This document shows positions 33,433 to 42,151 of a DNA stretch of 55,591 bases, one piece after another. This DNA is from Clostridiaceae bacterium (GTDB lineage Bacteria; Bacillota; Clostridia; Saccharofermentanales; Saccharofermentanaceae): assembly GCA_012728275.1 (NCBI GenBank), contig JAAYFK010000069.1, forward strand, positions 1-55,591, read 5' to 3'. The position numbers were made by a program, and so were the translations under genes. The number at the start of each line of letters is the position of its first letter. Within the stretch, counting starts at the first letter, position 1. The notes under the pieces were generated by a model. The model was not told the origin of the DNA and made no database searches. It worked only from the letters and a program-made list of their open reading frames with translations.

Positions 33433-34629
33433 ATGCTTCTAGGTGTACGAATCCAGAACTTTGATGTTTTTGACGACGATGTTTGTGGAGTCATGATAGA
33501 TAATTTGAATCCCAACAAGAATAGATTAATGAACCTTAACGCGCTTATCGGGCGTAACAGAACAGGTAAGTCTAGCTTTATATCTGCATTGTCGTTTGTG
33601 AAAAGATGCGTCACATCAAATGTTTCTTCTGCCTCCACTGTTGATGGAAGGCCTGGTTTTTCGAGACTAGTAGAGGATATAAATAGGCCAGCAATTATAA
33701 GTTTATACTTTAAGCTTAAGGGCGTTGAAGAAGGCAAGTCGATGTATGCCCAATATGATTTGTGGCTTTCTGCTACTACTTTTGGAAGTCCTTTTGTAGA
33801 GCAGGAAAAGGTAACGATATCTAGGAAGACTAGTGACGGTCAATTTGAAGATATAGTTATCATGCAAATTGATAACGGTAGGGGTTTTATAATTAGTTCT
33901 TTAAGTGATACGTTAGATAAGACTTCTGTAGAAGTTTCCGACGATCAAACTTGTGCACTTGGATTGTTTGGTAAGATAGCAAGTAACACTGTTATATGCC
34001 TAATATATAAAGAAATCTCAAGCTGGTTCTTTTGCCAATTTTCTTCCGAACCAGGAGATAAGTATTTTGCTGATGGTAATGCACCGGGAGCTCACAAGCA
34101 CCTCAATGGTACTGGTTCAAATGTAGGAAATGTTATCGAGTATATGAAGAAGAGTAACCCGAAGCTATTCGAGAGTATTACTAACAAGATAGCTGAATGC
34201 TTACCAGGAAAGAAACGCAAGAAGAATCTTCCATCCCATCTTGAAGAGAGTCCAGATAAGCTCCTTCTTTATCTTCTAATGTTGTATGATAGCGATCCTC
34301 GTTCGACGATATTTATCGAGACGCCGGATAAGGATTTGTATCATGATATGGTTGATTTACTAACTGATGAGATGCGAGACTTTACGCTTCGTAATCCATA
34401 TAGTCAGATTATTTTTTCTACACACAACCCTTATATAGTGGAGTCCTTATCGCCCAGAGAAATATGGGTATTTAAGCGTAGCTATGAGACTGAGTATGGT
34501 GACCTTACTATAACCTCAGCGGCTTCAGACCCTATTGTTGAAGCAATGTTTAAGCAAGGAGTGGGAATGGGTGCGATATGGTATTCAGGCCACTTGGATG
34601 AATACGACGGAGACGATACTATTTCATAA
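33433..34629 (+). CDS. ABC/SMC-like AAA ATPase with altered catalytic motifs
   Basis: A 398-residue protein whose first 60 residues match the OLD/AAA_21 type of ATPase: an N-terminal strand (LGVRIQNFDVFDD) and Walker A GRNRTGKS (40-47). Near the C-terminus the H-switch STHNP is intact (His331), followed by YIVESLSPREIWVFKR. Between them the other motifs are unusual. The Walker B region reads IFIETPDKDL (Glu296-Thr297 where Asp-Glu is expected), and no LSxG-type signature is found where expected (LEESPDKLLLYLL). It may bind ATP but hydrolyse it poorly. GGGAGG lies seven bases before the ATG. It is followed 28 bp later by a TOPRIM-like gene, a pairing typical of OLD- or PARIS-like defence modules; the role is inferred. 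Confidence 0.75.
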   Translation: MLLGVRIQNFDVFDDDVCGVMIDNLNPNKNRLMNLNALIGRNRTGKSSFISALSFVKRCVTSNVSSASTVDGRPGFSRLVEDINRPAIISLYFKLKGVEEGKSMYAQYDLWLSATTFGSPFVEQEKVTISRKTSDGQFEDIVIMQIDNGRGFIISSLSDTLDKTSVEVSDDQTCALGLFGKIASNTVICLIYKEISSWFFCQFSSEPGDKYFADGNAPGAHKHLNGTGSNVGNVIEYMKKSNPKLFESITNKIAECLPGKKRKKNLPSHLEESPDKLLLYLLMLYDSDPRSTIFIETPDKDLYHDMVDLLTDEMRDFTLRNPYSQIIFSTHNPYIVESLSPREIWVFKRSYETEYGDLTITSAASDPIVEAMFKQGVGMGAIWYSGHLDEYDGDDTIS

Positions 34630-34657
34630 CATTCTTCCTAAAGGAGTAAAGACATTT

Positions 34658-35365
34658 GTGCTAATAGAAATATTAACTGAAGACAAATCTGGTGCTTTGG
34701 TAGTCGAAAGACTTGCATCACGTATATGCGAGAGAAATGGCGTTGATGCTCAAATTAACGTTCGTCCACATCGTGGTTGCGGTAGCATACCTAAGGACCT
34801 TTTAGCAAAGCCAGCCAAGTTTGCAAGCTCTCTTCTTGATTTATTACCTGCAAAGTGTCGTGCATATAATAGTGTTTATGATCAAACTGGATGCATTCTA
34901 GTAGTAGTAATGGACTCCGACGATAACGATCCGGATCTTCTTCGAAGTCAGCTTTATAATATTTGCCGTACTTTTGCTCCGGGAATCAGATCGGTGATTG
35001 GGCTTAGTACAGAAGAAATCGAGGCATGGCTTCTTGGAGACAAGCGAGCATTATTGAGTGCATATCCTGATAGCGACATGGATGCGTATAAGGATTATGT
35101 GCAAGATTCAATCTGCGGAACATGGGAAGTATTATGTCGAGTTGTATATCCAGAGAATTATGAAGAACTAATTAACATAGGATATCCTGCCATTGGTCAC
35201 TATAAGGCAAGATGGGCTGATGCAATTTCGGCGAGTATGGAGCCTGACAGAAATGTCTCTCCCTCTTTCAAGAACTTTGAGAACTCCCTCGTTGCGGCCT
35301 TTAAGAGCCCAATCCCAATAACGCGTCACTATACTAGTTTTGGAAGAAAACGAGAAAATGGCTAG
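34658..35365 (+). CDS. DUF4276-like TOPRIM-fold protein
   Basis: A 235-residue protein with the residue pattern of TOPRIM-like nucleases. It has an N-terminal strand with a conserved Glu (LIEILTED, Glu4), a hydrophobic strand ending in acidic residues (VVVMDSDDND, Asp86/Asp88/Asp89), and then STEEIEAWLLGD (Glu119-Glu122), the block seen in DUF4276 proteins. Start choice: an upstream ATG at 34598 has no Shine-Dalgarno site and would add residues outside the fold; GTG at 34658 has AAGGAG 11 bases upstream. The end overlaps hemW by eight bases. It is probably the effector partner of the ATPase before it. Assignment to DUF4276 is from memory of the motif and needs a profile search. Confidence 0.65.
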   Translation: MLIEILTEDKSGALVVERLASRICERNGVDAQINVRPHRGCGSIPKDLLAKPAKFASSLLDLLPAKCRAYNSVYDQTGCILVVVMDSDDNDPDLLRSQLYNICRTFAPGIRSVIGLSTEEIEAWLLGDKRALLSAYPDSDMDAYKDYVQDSICGTWEVLCRVVYPENYEELINIGYPAIGHYKARWADAISASMEPDRNVSPSFKNFENSLVAAFKSPIPITRHYTSFGRKRENG

Positions 35366-36557
35366 ACATATATATGTACATATTCCATTTTGTGAACGCA
35401 AGTGTCCTTATTGCTCGTTCTTTTCTAGAAGTGCAAACGAGATAAACGATGAAGTTGTCGTGCAATGTTTCGAATCGATTAATCTTGAGATCGACCTTTT
35501 CGCGAAAAGCAACTTTCAAGATATAAACCAAGATGCGATGAGCACTATTTACTTTGGTGGAGGGACGCCATCATTTGTTGATGCGGCATTGATTTGCGAC
35601 ACTTTAACTCACATCAAAGACGCATTCCATCTCTCTAATAATACGGAGATTACTATCGAGGTCAATCCTGCATCGGCAACGTTCGAGAAGCTGTCCCAAT
35701 ATAAGAAGGCAGGATTCAATCGAATATCTATAGGAGTCCAATCCCTAAGCGACACGACGCTTAAGATTTTGGGAAGATTACATGATGCTCAGGAAGCTAC
35801 GGATACCATAGAGAACGCCAAGAAAGCGGGCTTCACGAATATTTCTGCTGATCTAATAATTGGTGTCCCTACTCAAACTCTTACGCAGATTCTGAAGGAT
35901 GCAGAAACCCTTATTGAGTCTGGGGTCGCTCATATTAGTATGTACTCTTTGTCGATTGAAGAGGGGACAAAGTTCTTTTCGCTATATAAGAACACGCTTG
36001 AAGATTACATATCGCAAGAAAAGGAGCGCGAGATGTATCACGAACTGCGCTCTTTCCTTGACTTCAAAGGAATTCATCCATATGAGATTTCTAATTGTGC
36101 TCGAAAAGGCTACGAAAGCCGCCACAATCTATCGTATTGGAATGCTTGCGAGTACTATGCTTTTGGCCCAGGTGCGCACGGATATCTTCAAGGAGTTCGT
36201 TTTGGCAATGTAGACGATGTAGATGAATTCGTGAACACTGTCGGTGATATGAAAGTCGAAAGCATTTCTTCGCTTTTTAGGAACGATAGGTCTACCAAAT
36301 TAGGCCCGATTTATGTGGAAGAATGTCTGTCAAATGAGGGAAAACTAAAAGAATATGCATTACTACGCCTTCGTACAAGCGAGGGAATCGATGCTGATTT
36401 CTTCTCGAAAACCTTTCAAACGGACTTTCAAACCTACTTCAAAAACGAGATAGAATCCAACAATTTCAAAGGCTACACGACTTATGATGGCCGTTCATTC
36501 AAGTTGACCACTAAGGGGCTAGATTTTGCTAATCAAGTATTTGAAGATTTCATTTGA
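35358..36557 (+). CDS. hemW: radical SAM protein HemW
   Basis: HemW is the heme chaperone related to oxygen-independent coproporphyrinogen oxidase (HemN). The 399-residue protein has the radical SAM cluster motif CERKCPYC (CxxxCxxC) plus the following F/S residues seen in HemW. GGGTPSF, NRISIGVQSLSD, LIIGVPTQT and EISNCARKGYESRHNLSYW follow. HemN proper has an extra cysteine motif and N-terminal extension that are absent here. An in-frame TTG at 35340 exists, but the ATG at 35358 begins the usual ARHIYVHIPFC segment. Position just before hrcA is common in Firmicutes. Confidence 0.94.
   Translation: MARHIYVHIPFCERKCPYCSFFSRSANEINDEVVVQCFESINLEIDLFAKSNFQDINQDAMSTIYFGGGTPSFVDAALICDTLTHIKDAFHLSNNTEITIEVNPASATFEKLSQYKKAGFNRISIGVQSLSDTTLKILGRLHDAQEATDTIENAKKAGFTNISADLIIGVPTQTLTQILKDAETLIESGVAHISMYSLSIEEGTKFFSLYKNTLEDYISQEKEREMYHELRSFLDFKGIHPYEISNCARKGYESRHNLSYWNACEYYAFGPGAHGYLQGVRFGNVDDVDEFVNTVGDMKVESISSLFRNDRSTKLGPIYVEECLSNEGKLKEYALLRLRTSEGIDADFFSKTFQTDFQTYFKNEIESNNFKGYTTYDGRSFKLTTKGLDFANQVFEDFI
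35497..35508. repeat. TTTTCGCGAAAA palindrome inside hemW
   Basis: Perfect 12-bp palindrome identical to the intergenic one at 17831-17842. It lies in coding sequence near the start of hemW. Confidence 0.55.
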
Positions 36558-36582
36558 CTATTTTTGACATTAATGATAAATT
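36554..36582 (+). promoter_or_regulatory. predicted hrcA operon promoter
   Basis: TTGACT (36554-36559), 17-bp spacer, TAAATT (36577-36582). Transcription would start about 36589, inside the CIRCE element, which is the usual arrangement for HrcA control. Confidence 0.5.
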
Positions 36583-36586
36583 TAGT

Positions 36587-36613
36587 TTGGCACTCGAAGA
36601 CAAAGAGTGCTAA
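36587..36613. promoter_or_regulatory. CIRCE operator for HrcA
   Basis: TTGGCACTC (36587-36595), nine-base spacer, GAGTGCTAA (36605-36613). This matches the CIRCE consensus TTAGCACTC-N9-GAGTGCTAA with one change (A to G at base 3). HrcA bound here would repress the heat-shock operon in the absence of stress. Confidence 0.93.
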
Positions 36614-36640
36614 CATCTTATCAGAGAGGAGAAATAGTAC

Positions 36641-37705
36641 ATGCCTTTGGATGATCGTAAGAAGAAGATATTGCAAGTCGTAGTTGATGATTATGTGTCT
36701 ACTTATGAGCCGGTTGGTTCGAAGGCGCTTATCGAGAGACATAACCTCAATGTTAGTTCAGCTACTGTTCGTAGTGAGATGGCTGAGCTTGAGAAGCTAG
36801 GTCTTATCGAGAAGCCACATACTTCTGCTGGAAGAATTCCTTCTGACAGAGGATATCGTGAGTATGTTGATTCTCTTATGCACGTTGACAACCTGTCGGA
36901 CAATGATAGGAAGATTATTACCTCAAGAATATCTAAGAGCGTTGATGAAGTTAGCGATTTGATTAAGAATGCGTCTAATGCCCTTTCTATATCAACTGGC
37001 TTTGCTTCTTTAGCAATAACTCCTAGACTTCGTAGAAGCTATCTGACACAGCTTAAGATGTTGATGATAGAACCGGGTAAAGTTCTTGTAGTTGTTGTTC
37101 TGTCGGAAGGTGTTGTTAAGGATAAACTCGTTCGTATTCCTAATTTTTTGACTGATAAGCAAGTTGCTATGATATCAGCTTCTGTTGAGTCAGCATTATC
37201 CGGGAAACCTCTGGAAGAGATTACCTTGATTACTGTTACTTCTTCAGTCAAGAATGCTAACATCCCTGATTCATTATTGAATCAAGTACTGTATGAAGCA
37301 TACACGGCAATTAAGCAAGCTGACAAATTAGACATTTATCTTCAGGGTGAACACCGAATGCTTTCACTACCGGATTTTAATGAGATGAGTAAGGCAAGAG
37401 AACTGCTTGACACGCTATCAGATGACGGAATGATTGCAGGATACGTTAACGAATTAGGTTCCGAGGTCATTGATGACAAGTCCAATTCAAGTGATAACAG
37501 CTGCATGATTAGAATCGGTCAAGAGATTGCTCTTGAGGGTTTTGATGATTGTAGTTTTATTACAACTACATACAAAATTGGAGATACTTTAATAGGAAAT
37601 ATTGGGGTAATCGGACCTAAGAGAATGGAGTATTCGAAGGTTATTTCTCAGATAGATTTCGTTAGGAATACTTTAAGTGATGAGATGAAGAAATTATATG
37701 AATAA
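36641..37705 (+). CDS. hrcA: heat-inducible transcription repressor HrcA
   Basis: HrcA binds CIRCE and represses chaperone genes; GroEL is needed to keep it active in known systems. The 354-residue protein has the N-terminal winged helix (DRKKKILQVVVDDYVSTYEP then SSATVRSEMAELEKLGLIEK and HTSAGRIPSDRGYREYVD), a dimerisation domain, and a C-terminal GAF-like domain ending in IGNIGVIGPKRMEYSKVI. AGAGGAG precedes the ATG. A CIRCE element lies 28 bp upstream, so it is autoregulated. Confidence 0.97.
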   Translation: MPLDDRKKKILQVVVDDYVSTYEPVGSKALIERHNLNVSSATVRSEMAELEKLGLIEKPHTSAGRIPSDRGYREYVDSLMHVDNLSDNDRKIITSRISKSVDEVSDLIKNASNALSISTGFASLAITPRLRRSYLTQLKMLMIEPGKVLVVVVLSEGVVKDKLVRIPNFLTDKQVAMISASVESALSGKPLEEITLITVTSSVKNANIPDSLLNQVLYEAYTAIKQADKLDIYLQGEHRMLSLPDFNEMSKARELLDTLSDDGMIAGYVNELGSEVIDDKSNSSDNSCMIRIGQEIALEGFDDCSFITTTYKIGDTLIGNIGVIGPKRMEYSKVISQIDFVRNTLSDEMKKLYE

Positions 37706-37725
37706 GGCATAGGAGGATTATATTG

Positions 37726-38361
37726 ATGGCTTTTAAGGGTAAAGGCAAGGAGTCTATTAACAAAGAGAATACAGATAACAAGAAGACGAATTGCACAGAA
37801 ACCGAAGGCGCTTGTAAAGATTGCGACAATTGCGAAGATTCTGCTAATAAGGAAGAATGTAATGAATGCAATGATGACATGGATAATGAGGGATGCAACG
37901 CCGATGACGTGACTGAAGCTTGTGATGATGAGGCAAGTAAGGTAGAGGCTCTTGAGAAGAGATATATGATGCTTTTCGCTGAGTATGATAACTATAGGAA
38001 GAGAAGCAACAAGGAGAAAGAGAATCTATATGCTGATGCTGTAGCTGATGTTTCTTCCCAATGGCTTGCGATTCTAGATAATATTGACAGGGCCTTGGAG
38101 TCAATTAAGGACTCAAATGATGAGGCAGTGGTAAAGGGTATAGAGATGATTGGTAAGCAAGCTGCTGACGTATTGTCAAAGATAGGAATATCTGAGATAG
38201 AGTGCCAAAGAGGAACAGCTTTCGACCCAATGCTTCATGAAGCAGTGATGCACATTGAGGATGATTCGCTAGGCGAGCAGGAGGTCGCTTCGGTATTCCA
38301 GAAGGGATATATCTACAGGGACAAGGTTATTAGACATACTGTTGTCCAAGTAGCAAACTAA
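37726..38361 (+). CDS. grpE: nucleotide exchange factor GrpE with a cysteine-rich N-terminus
   Basis: GrpE releases ADP from DnaK. The 211-residue protein has the usual long helix and C-terminal beta domain, with LEKRYMMLFAEYDNYRKRSNKEKENL, a central helical part, and the conserved GTAFDPMLHEAVMH and VASVFQKGYIYRDKVIRHTVVQV. Unusually the acidic, disordered N-terminus holds eight cysteines (23, 30, 33, 36, 45, 48, 57, 66), three of them in adjoining CxxC pairs. AGGAGG is nine bases before the ATG at 37726; a TTG one codon earlier is also possible. It follows hrcA by 20 bp in the same operon. Confidence 0.95.
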   Translation: MAFKGKGKESINKENTDNKKTNCTETEGACKDCDNCEDSANKEECNECNDDMDNEGCNADDVTEACDDEASKVEALEKRYMMLFAEYDNYRKRSNKEKENLYADAVADVSSQWLAILDNIDRALESIKDSNDEAVVKGIEMIGKQAADVLSKIGISEIECQRGTAFDPMLHEAVMHIEDDSLGEQEVASVFQKGYIYRDKVIRHTVVQVAN

Positions 38362-38403
38362 TAAAACACAATAAATAAACAAATAATATGAAGGAGATAG
38401 CAT

Positions 38404-39006
38404 ATGGATAATTTAACAAAGTCAAGCTTAGTTCCTACAGTAATAGAGACGTCAAGCCGTGGCGAACGCGCTTACGATATCTACTCACGTTTGCTTAAGG
38501 AGAGAATAGTAATTCTTTCTGAAGAAGTAAATTCTGTAACTGCAAGTCTTATTACGGCACAGCTTCTATTCCTAGAGGCCGAAGATCCTGATAAGGACAT
38601 ACAATTCTACATCAATAGCCCAGGAGGATCTGTTTCTGATGGTTTGATGATTTACGATACAATGCAGTTGATTAAGCCTGATGTTCAAACAATTTGCATG
38701 GGTATGGCTGCTTCTATGGGTTCATTCTTGCTATGTGCTGGTACCAAGGGTAAGAGATGCATTCTTCCTAATGCAGAGGTAATGATTCATCAGCCTTTAG
38801 GTGGAGCGCAAGGACAAGCTACAGAGATTTTAATTGCAGCTGAACACATTAAGAATACAAAGAATAGACTTAATACTATTTTAAGTCAAAGAACTGGTAA
38901 GTCCATTGAGCAAATTGAAGCAGATACGGATCGTGATAATTGGCTATCTGCTCAAGAAGCTCTTGAGTATGGAATTGTAGATAAGATTCTTGAAAGTAAG
39001 AAGTAA
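38404..39006 (+). CDS. clpP: ATP-dependent Clp protease proteolytic subunit ClpP
   Basis: ClpP is the serine protease barrel that degrades proteins unfolded by ClpX or ClpC. The 200-residue protein is full length and canonical: [26 protein letters not shown], the catalytic Ser in [12 protein letters not shown], the catalytic His in [16 protein letters not shown], and an Asp later in ADTDRDNW. It lies between grpE and dnaK, where Firmicutes normally have nothing. AAGGAG precedes the ATG, and no CtsR-type box or separate promoter was seen in the 42 bp before it, so HrcA/CIRCE probably controls it. Confidence 0.97.
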   Translation: MDNLTKSSLVPTVIETSSRGERAYDIYSRLLKERIVILSEEVNSVTASLITAQLLFLEAEDPDKDIQFYINSPGGSVSDGLMIYDTMQLIKPDVQTICMGMAASMGSFLLCAGTKGKRCILPNAEVMIHQPLGGAQGQATEILIAAEHIKNTKNRLNTILSQRTGKSIEQIEADTDRDNWLSAQEALEYGIVDKILESKK

Positions 39007-39023
39007 TTTCGGAGGTAATATTT

Positions 39024-40889
39024 ATGGCAAAGGTAATTGGTATTGATTTAGGTACAACAAATTCATGTGTTTCCGTTATGGAGGGTTCTGAGACAGTGGT
39101 AATTCCTAATCCTGAAGGAAATAGAACTACTCCTTCAGTTGTTGGATTTACAAAGACAGGCGAAAGACTAATTGGTCAAGTAGCTAAGAGACAAGCTGTT
39201 ACAAATCCTGATAGAACAGTTCAGTCAATCAAGAGAGAGATGGGTTCTGATTATAAGGTATCCATTGATGATAAGAAATATTCTCCACAAGAGATTTCTG
39301 CTATGATTCTAGCAAAGCTCAAGTCAGATGCAGAGGCTTATCTAGGACAGCCAGTTACACAAGCAGTAATTACTGTACCTGCTTACTTCTCTGACTCTCA
39401 GCGCCAGGCAACTAAGGATGCTGGTAAAATTGCTGGTCTAGAAGTTCTTAGAATCATCAATGAGCCTACAGCTGCTGCACTAGCTTATGGTCTTGACAAA
39501 GAGAATGATCAGAAGATTCTTGTATTTGACCTTGGAGGAGGTACTTTCGATGTATCGCTCCTTGAAATTGGTGATGGAGTCTTTGAAGTATTGGCTACAG
39601 CTGGAAACAACAGGTTAGGTGGAGATGATTTTGATAATAAGATTGTTGACTTCTTGGTTGATTCCTTTAAAAAGACAGATGGAGTAGATTTAAGAACAGA
39701 TAAGATGGCTATGCAACGTCTACGTGAGGCTGCTGAGAAGGCAAAGATTGAACTTTCTGGCGTAGCTACTTCAAATATTAATCTTGCTTATATCACAGCT
39801 GATGCTACAGGTCCAAAGCATATGGATATAACGCTTACAAGAGCAAAGTTTGATGAATTAACAAGCGACCTTGTAAGAAAGACAATGGAGCCTGTTGAAA
39901 GAGCAATGAAGGATTCTGGCTTAACACCTTCTGACATTGATAAGATTCTTCTTGTTGGTGGTTCAACTCGTATTCCAGCTGTTCAGGATGCTGTTAAGAC
40001 TTACTTTAGTAAGGATCCATTCAAGGGAATTAACCCTGATGAGTGTGTAGCTATTGGTGCTGCTATTCAAGCAGCTGTACTGACTGGTGATGTTCAAGGC
40101 TTGCTTCTTTTGGACGTTACTCCACTCTCTCTTGGTATTGAGACCCAGGGTGGTGTATTTACAAAGATGATTGAGAGAAATACTACTATTCCTACAAAGA
40201 AGAGCCAGACTTTCTCCACTGCTGCTGATGGTCAAACTCAAGTTGACGTACATGTATGTCAGGGAGAAAGAGAGATTGCTGCTTACAACAAGTCTCTAGG
40301 TAACTTTATTCTTGATGGTATTGCTCCTGCGCCACGTGGTGTTCCTCAAATCGAAGTAACATTTGATATAGATGCAAATGGTATTGTTAATGTTAGCGCT
40401 AAGGACAAGGGAACTGGCCGTGAGCAAAAGATTACGATTACTGCTTCTTCTAACATGAGTGAAGAGGATATCAACAAGGCAGTTAAGGAAGCTGAATTGC
40501 ACGCAGCTGAGGATAAGGAGCGCAAGGAGAAGGTAGATACTAAGAATCAGGCTGAGTCCACTGTTTACCAAACGGAGAAGACACTTGGCGAGATTGGTGA
40601 TAAAGTATCTGACGATGATAAGGCTCCTGTAAAAGAAGCACTAACTCGTCTAAAGGATGCTATTGCTAAGGATGATACAGCTGCAATGAAGACAGAGACC
40701 GAGGCAGTAACACAGGCATTCTACAAGGTTTCCGAGAAGCTATACGGACAGGCAAATGCTAATGGTCAGCCAAATCCAGAAGATTACACAGGATATGCTG
40801 GTGGAGCAGATGCTGGAGCAGGAGCACAGGGAGCTAGTGGAGCTGATACTTCGGGTGAAGGCTTCAAGAATGCTGGTGGAGATTTCTAA
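39024..40889 (+). CDS. dnaK: molecular chaperone DnaK (Hsp70)
   Basis: The 621-residue Hsp70 has the nucleotide-binding domain ([12 protein letters not shown] at the start, [49 protein letters not shown]) and the substrate-binding domain from about residue 365 ([17 protein letters not shown]). A helical lid and a Gly/Ala-rich tail ending in GGDF follow. It lacks the long insert of proteobacterial DnaK, as is normal for Gram-positives. GGAGGT lies nine bases before the ATG. It starts 17 bp after clpP. Confidence 0.98.
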   Translation: MAKVIGIDLGTTNSCVSVMEGSETVVIPNPEGNRTTPSVVGFTKTGERLIGQVAKRQAVTNPDRTVQSIKREMGSDYKVSIDDKKYSPQEISAMILAKLKSDAEAYLGQPVTQAVITVPAYFSDSQRQATKDAGKIAGLEVLRIINEPTAAALAYGLDKENDQKILVFDLGGGTFDVSLLEIGDGVFEVLATAGNNRLGGDDFDNKIVDFLVDSFKKTDGVDLRTDKMAMQRLREAAEKAKIELSGVATSNINLAYITADATGPKHMDITLTRAKFDELTSDLVRKTMEPVERAMKDSGLTPSDIDKILLVGGSTRIPAVQDAVKTYFSKDPFKGINPDECVAIGAAIQAAVLTGDVQGLLLLDVTPLSLGIETQGGVFTKMIERNTTIPTKKSQTFSTAADGQTQVDVHVCQGEREIAAYNKSLGNFILDGIAPAPRGVPQIEVTFDIDANGIVNVSAKDKGTGREQKITITASSNMSEEDINKAVKEAELHAAEDKERKEKVDTKNQAESTVYQTEKTLGEIGDKVSDDDKAPVKEALTRLKDAIAKDDTAAMKTETEAVTQAFYKVSEKLYGQANANGQPNPEDYTGYAGGADAGAGAQGASGADTSGEGFKNAGGDF

Positions 40890-40910
40890 TAAATAATAAA
40901 TGATTAATCA

Positions 40911-40952
40911 GCACTGCCGTACATGCGCGATTTATGCATGGCGGCATTGTGC
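40911..40952 (+). other. imperfect hairpin between dnaK and dnaJ
   Basis: GCAC-TGCCG-CATGC (40911-40926) pairs with GCATG-CGGCA-GTGC (40936-40952), with small bulges and a nine-base loop. No T-tract follows, so it is unlikely to be a terminator. It may protect the dnaK mRNA from 3' decay or mark a processing site that sets the DnaK:DnaJ ratio; this is inference. Confidence 0.6.
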
Positions 40953-40974
40953 TTGATGATTTGGAGGAACGGTT

Positions 40975-42123
40975 TTGGCAGAGCAAAAACGTGATTATTA
41001 TGAGGTCCTAGGCGTTGGAAAAGGCGCTAGTGATGACGAACTTAAGAAGGCCTATAGAAAGCTAGCTAAGCAGTATCACCCTGACTTAAATCCAGGTGAT
41101 AGTGTTGCTGAGTCTAAATTCAAGGAAATCAACGAGGCATATTCAGTTCTATCTGATACTTCTAAGAGACAGAAATATGATCAATTCGGTCATGCTGGTG
41201 TTGATGAAAATGGCTTTGGAGGCGGTCCTGGTGGATTTAGTGGTAGCTATGATTTTGGCGATCTTGGAGACATTTTCGGTTCTTTCTTTGGAGGTGGATT
41301 TGGTTCTTCTAGAAGAAGAAGAAGCGGTCCTCAGCAAGGCGCTAATCTAAAGTATGGAATGACTCTTGAGTTCATGGAAGCAGCTTTTGGAGTTGATAGA
41401 GATATCACCATCACTAAAGAAGATATTTGTTCATCCTGTAAAGGTTCTGGAGCTCAAGCAGGAACCACACCTGAGACTTGTCCAACATGTCGTGGTGCTG
41501 GACGAATTCAACAGCAAACTCAGACTCTTTTCGGCATGACTATGGTAACAAAGGATTGTCCTACATGCCAAGGAAGAGGAACGGTAATCAAGAATCCTTG
41601 CCCATCTTGCTCTGGAAAAGGTAGAAAGCTTTCAAAGAAGCAAATTCATATTCATGTTCCAGCAGGTGTTGATACAGGTGATATGATGCCAATTCGTGGT
41701 GAAGGTGAGCCAGGATCAAAGGGCGGAGCATATGGTGACTTGTATGTTGAATTTAAGGTGAAGAAGCATGATGTATTTACTAGAAATGGTCAGAATACAT
41801 TCTGTGACGTACCTTTAACTTTGGCACAAGCTGCTTTAGGTGGAGAAGTTCAAATCCCTACTATTGATGGACCTGTTTCATTCATGGTTAAGGAAGGAAC
41901 ACAACCAGGTGATACACATGTTATTCGTGGCAAGGGTATTCCTAATAAGAACTCTTCTACTGTAAGAGGAGACCACACTTGTAAGTTTTATATTGAGATT
42001 CCAACTAGGCTTACAGAAGATCAGAAGAACAGACTTCGTGCTTTTGATTCATCACTTACTGAACGTAATTATGAGAAACGTAGCGGCTTCTTCAAGAAAA
42101 TGAAGGATATCTTCACTAAATAA
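40975..42123 (+). CDS. dnaJ: co-chaperone DnaJ (Hsp40)
   Basis: DnaJ stimulates the DnaK ATPase and delivers substrates. The 382-residue protein is a type I J-protein: J domain with HPD at 35-37, a Gly/Phe-rich linker (about 75-115), four CxxCxGxG zinc repeats ([32 protein letters not shown]) and the C-terminal beta domains. It begins with TTG at 40975, supported by GGAGG eight bases upstream; the next in-frame ATG would remove the whole J domain. Confidence 0.97.
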   Translation: MAEQKRDYYEVLGVGKGASDDELKKAYRKLAKQYHPDLNPGDSVAESKFKEINEAYSVLSDTSKRQKYDQFGHAGVDENGFGGGPGGFSGSYDFGDLGDIFGSFFGGGFGSSRRRRSGPQQGANLKYGMTLEFMEAAFGVDRDITITKEDICSSCKGSGAQAGTTPETCPTCRGAGRIQQQTQTLFGMTMVTKDCPTCQGRGTVIKNPCPSCSGKGRKLSKKQIHIHVPAGVDTGDMMPIRGEGEPGSKGGAYGDLYVEFKVKKHDVFTRNGQNTFCDVPLTLAQAALGGEVQIPTIDGPVSFMVKEGTQPGDTHVIRGKGIPNKNSSTVRGDHTCKFYIEIPTRLTEDQKNRLRAFDSSLTERNYEKRSGFFKKMKDIFTK

Positions 42124-42151
42124 TGAGAGTAATGAATAGGCGGATTGAACA

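Noticed and set aside
33433..35365. The ATPase/TOPRIM-like pair as a recently inserted mobile island
   Set aside because: No integrase, transposase, direct repeats or tRNA site borders it, base composition looks like the neighbours, and its last gene overlaps hemW by eight bases. It may be accessory, but recent insertion is not supported.
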